From Isoetes taiwanensis (lineage: Eukaryota > Streptophyta > Lycopodiopsida > Isoetales > Isoetaceae), in NCBI GenBank assembly GCA_021234155.1, contig JAJEKV010000049.1:4123487-4187486 (forward strand): DNA of 64,000 bases, written 5' to 3'. Position 1 is the first letter of the stretch, and each line of letters begins with the position of its first letter. Below the pieces are notes generated by a model that saw nothing but the letters and a program-made list of their open reading frames with translations, had not been told where the DNA came from and searched no databases. Positions 63,889 to 64,000 of the stretch are shown in pieces. A program made the position numbers and the translations under genes.

Positions 63889-64000
63889 GGAAAGCACCTA
63901 AGAATAACTTACAAAGCCGTTCTTGTAATTGTCCGAAATATAATCATGCACGTCTTTAGGCTTGCACATGCTTATTTTAAACATTCTAGTATTCAGAACA

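Larger units (their letters stand above)
60804..64000 (-). pseudogene. ParB-like domain / DNA amino-methyltransferase gene (partial)
   Basis: Minus-strand exons, in transcription order: 64000-63913 (5' end outside), 63842-62888, 62593-62358, 62288-62146, 62086-61644 and about 61117-60804, mostly with GTAAG donors and CAG acceptors. Exon 2 has an acidic run, basic stretches and a ParB-like domain (VSPLVVMVD, YTYYVLGGTHSYKARKELSK, VGVTDEEAKVIAVSHNLDND). Exon 5 has the methyltransferase motif ADIPYGF (D-P-P-Y type). Exon 6 has LDAFFGSGTT and VVSVDIDP (SAM site), giving the permuted motif IV-then-I order of bacterial N6-adenine/N4-cytosine enzymes. ParB plus methylase fusions are familiar from phages and plasmids. 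Defects: two TGA in exon 3, one TAA in exon 6, a frameshift near 63585, and an out-of-frame exon 4/5 junction. Confidence 0.8.

Noticed and set aside
1-64000. tRNA or rRNA genes
   Set aside because: No cloverleaf with A/B boxes and no rRNA-like conserved blocks noticed by eye; a tRNAscan run would settle it.

Overview
The window is nuclear DNA of a land plant, most likely a seed-free vascular plant such as a fern. The reasons are plant-type spliced genes, PPR-type pseudogenes with E-like tails, Ty3/gypsy and L1-type retrotransposons of plant style, and large AT-rich intergenic tracts full of nested transposons. The species cannot be fixed from sequence alone. Only two loci look like ordinary cellular genes: a complete three-exon RING-H2 ubiquitin ligase gene (51378-52458, +) and a partial, stop-bearing ParB-like/DNA-methyltransferase gene at the right edge (60804-64000, -).

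Layout, left to right. 1-10.6 kb: a Ty3/gypsy element on the minus strand (LTR edge, primer-binding site, gag, pol), whose gag is split by a 5.3-kb L1-type LINE (4300-9641). 12.0-13.1 kb: the front half of a hAT transposase (+), cut by an opposite-strand DDE-like transposase gene (13.1-17.1 kb) whose intron carries a GT-rich satellite. 17.6-48.0 kb: a single non-LTR retrotransposon of a second family (LINE-B, minus strand) now lies in three pieces. One gap holds an 11-kb gypsy element with a perfect 5-bp target duplication (17995-29063). The other holds a 17-kb element with terminal inverted repeats (29633-46615). A second copy of LINE-B at 57.0-58.6 kb confirms that sequence is continuous across both gaps.

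The 17-kb element is the most unusual object. It holds a series of 59-71 bp palindromes with arms like GGATCACACGACGCGAA. Between P3 and P9 they alternate with four tandem gene units, each a TATA box about 91-100 bp before a start codon for a short MAS...-type basic/coiled-coil protein. The element also carries a broken histone H3-like gene, a TTAGGG-type telomere-like array, an acidic ORF of unknown function, and a 3.4-kb secondary insertion (foldback repeat, PPR fragment, mitoferrin-like pseudogene). Most of its genes carry frameshifts.

48-60 kb: mostly unoccupied DNA with hairpin-type MITEs, the RING-H2 gene, a PPR pseudogene with a poly(A)-only insertion, and the second LINE-B fragment.

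60.7-64 kb: a minus-strand gene with a ParB-like domain, a DIPYG motif and an FGSGTT motif (permuted DNA amino-methyltransferase order). Its introns, but none of its exons, carry arrays of the 16-bp palindrome GGTATAAATTTATACC at 28-29 bp spacing. Three in-frame stops, all explainable by C-to-T type changes, suggest decay.
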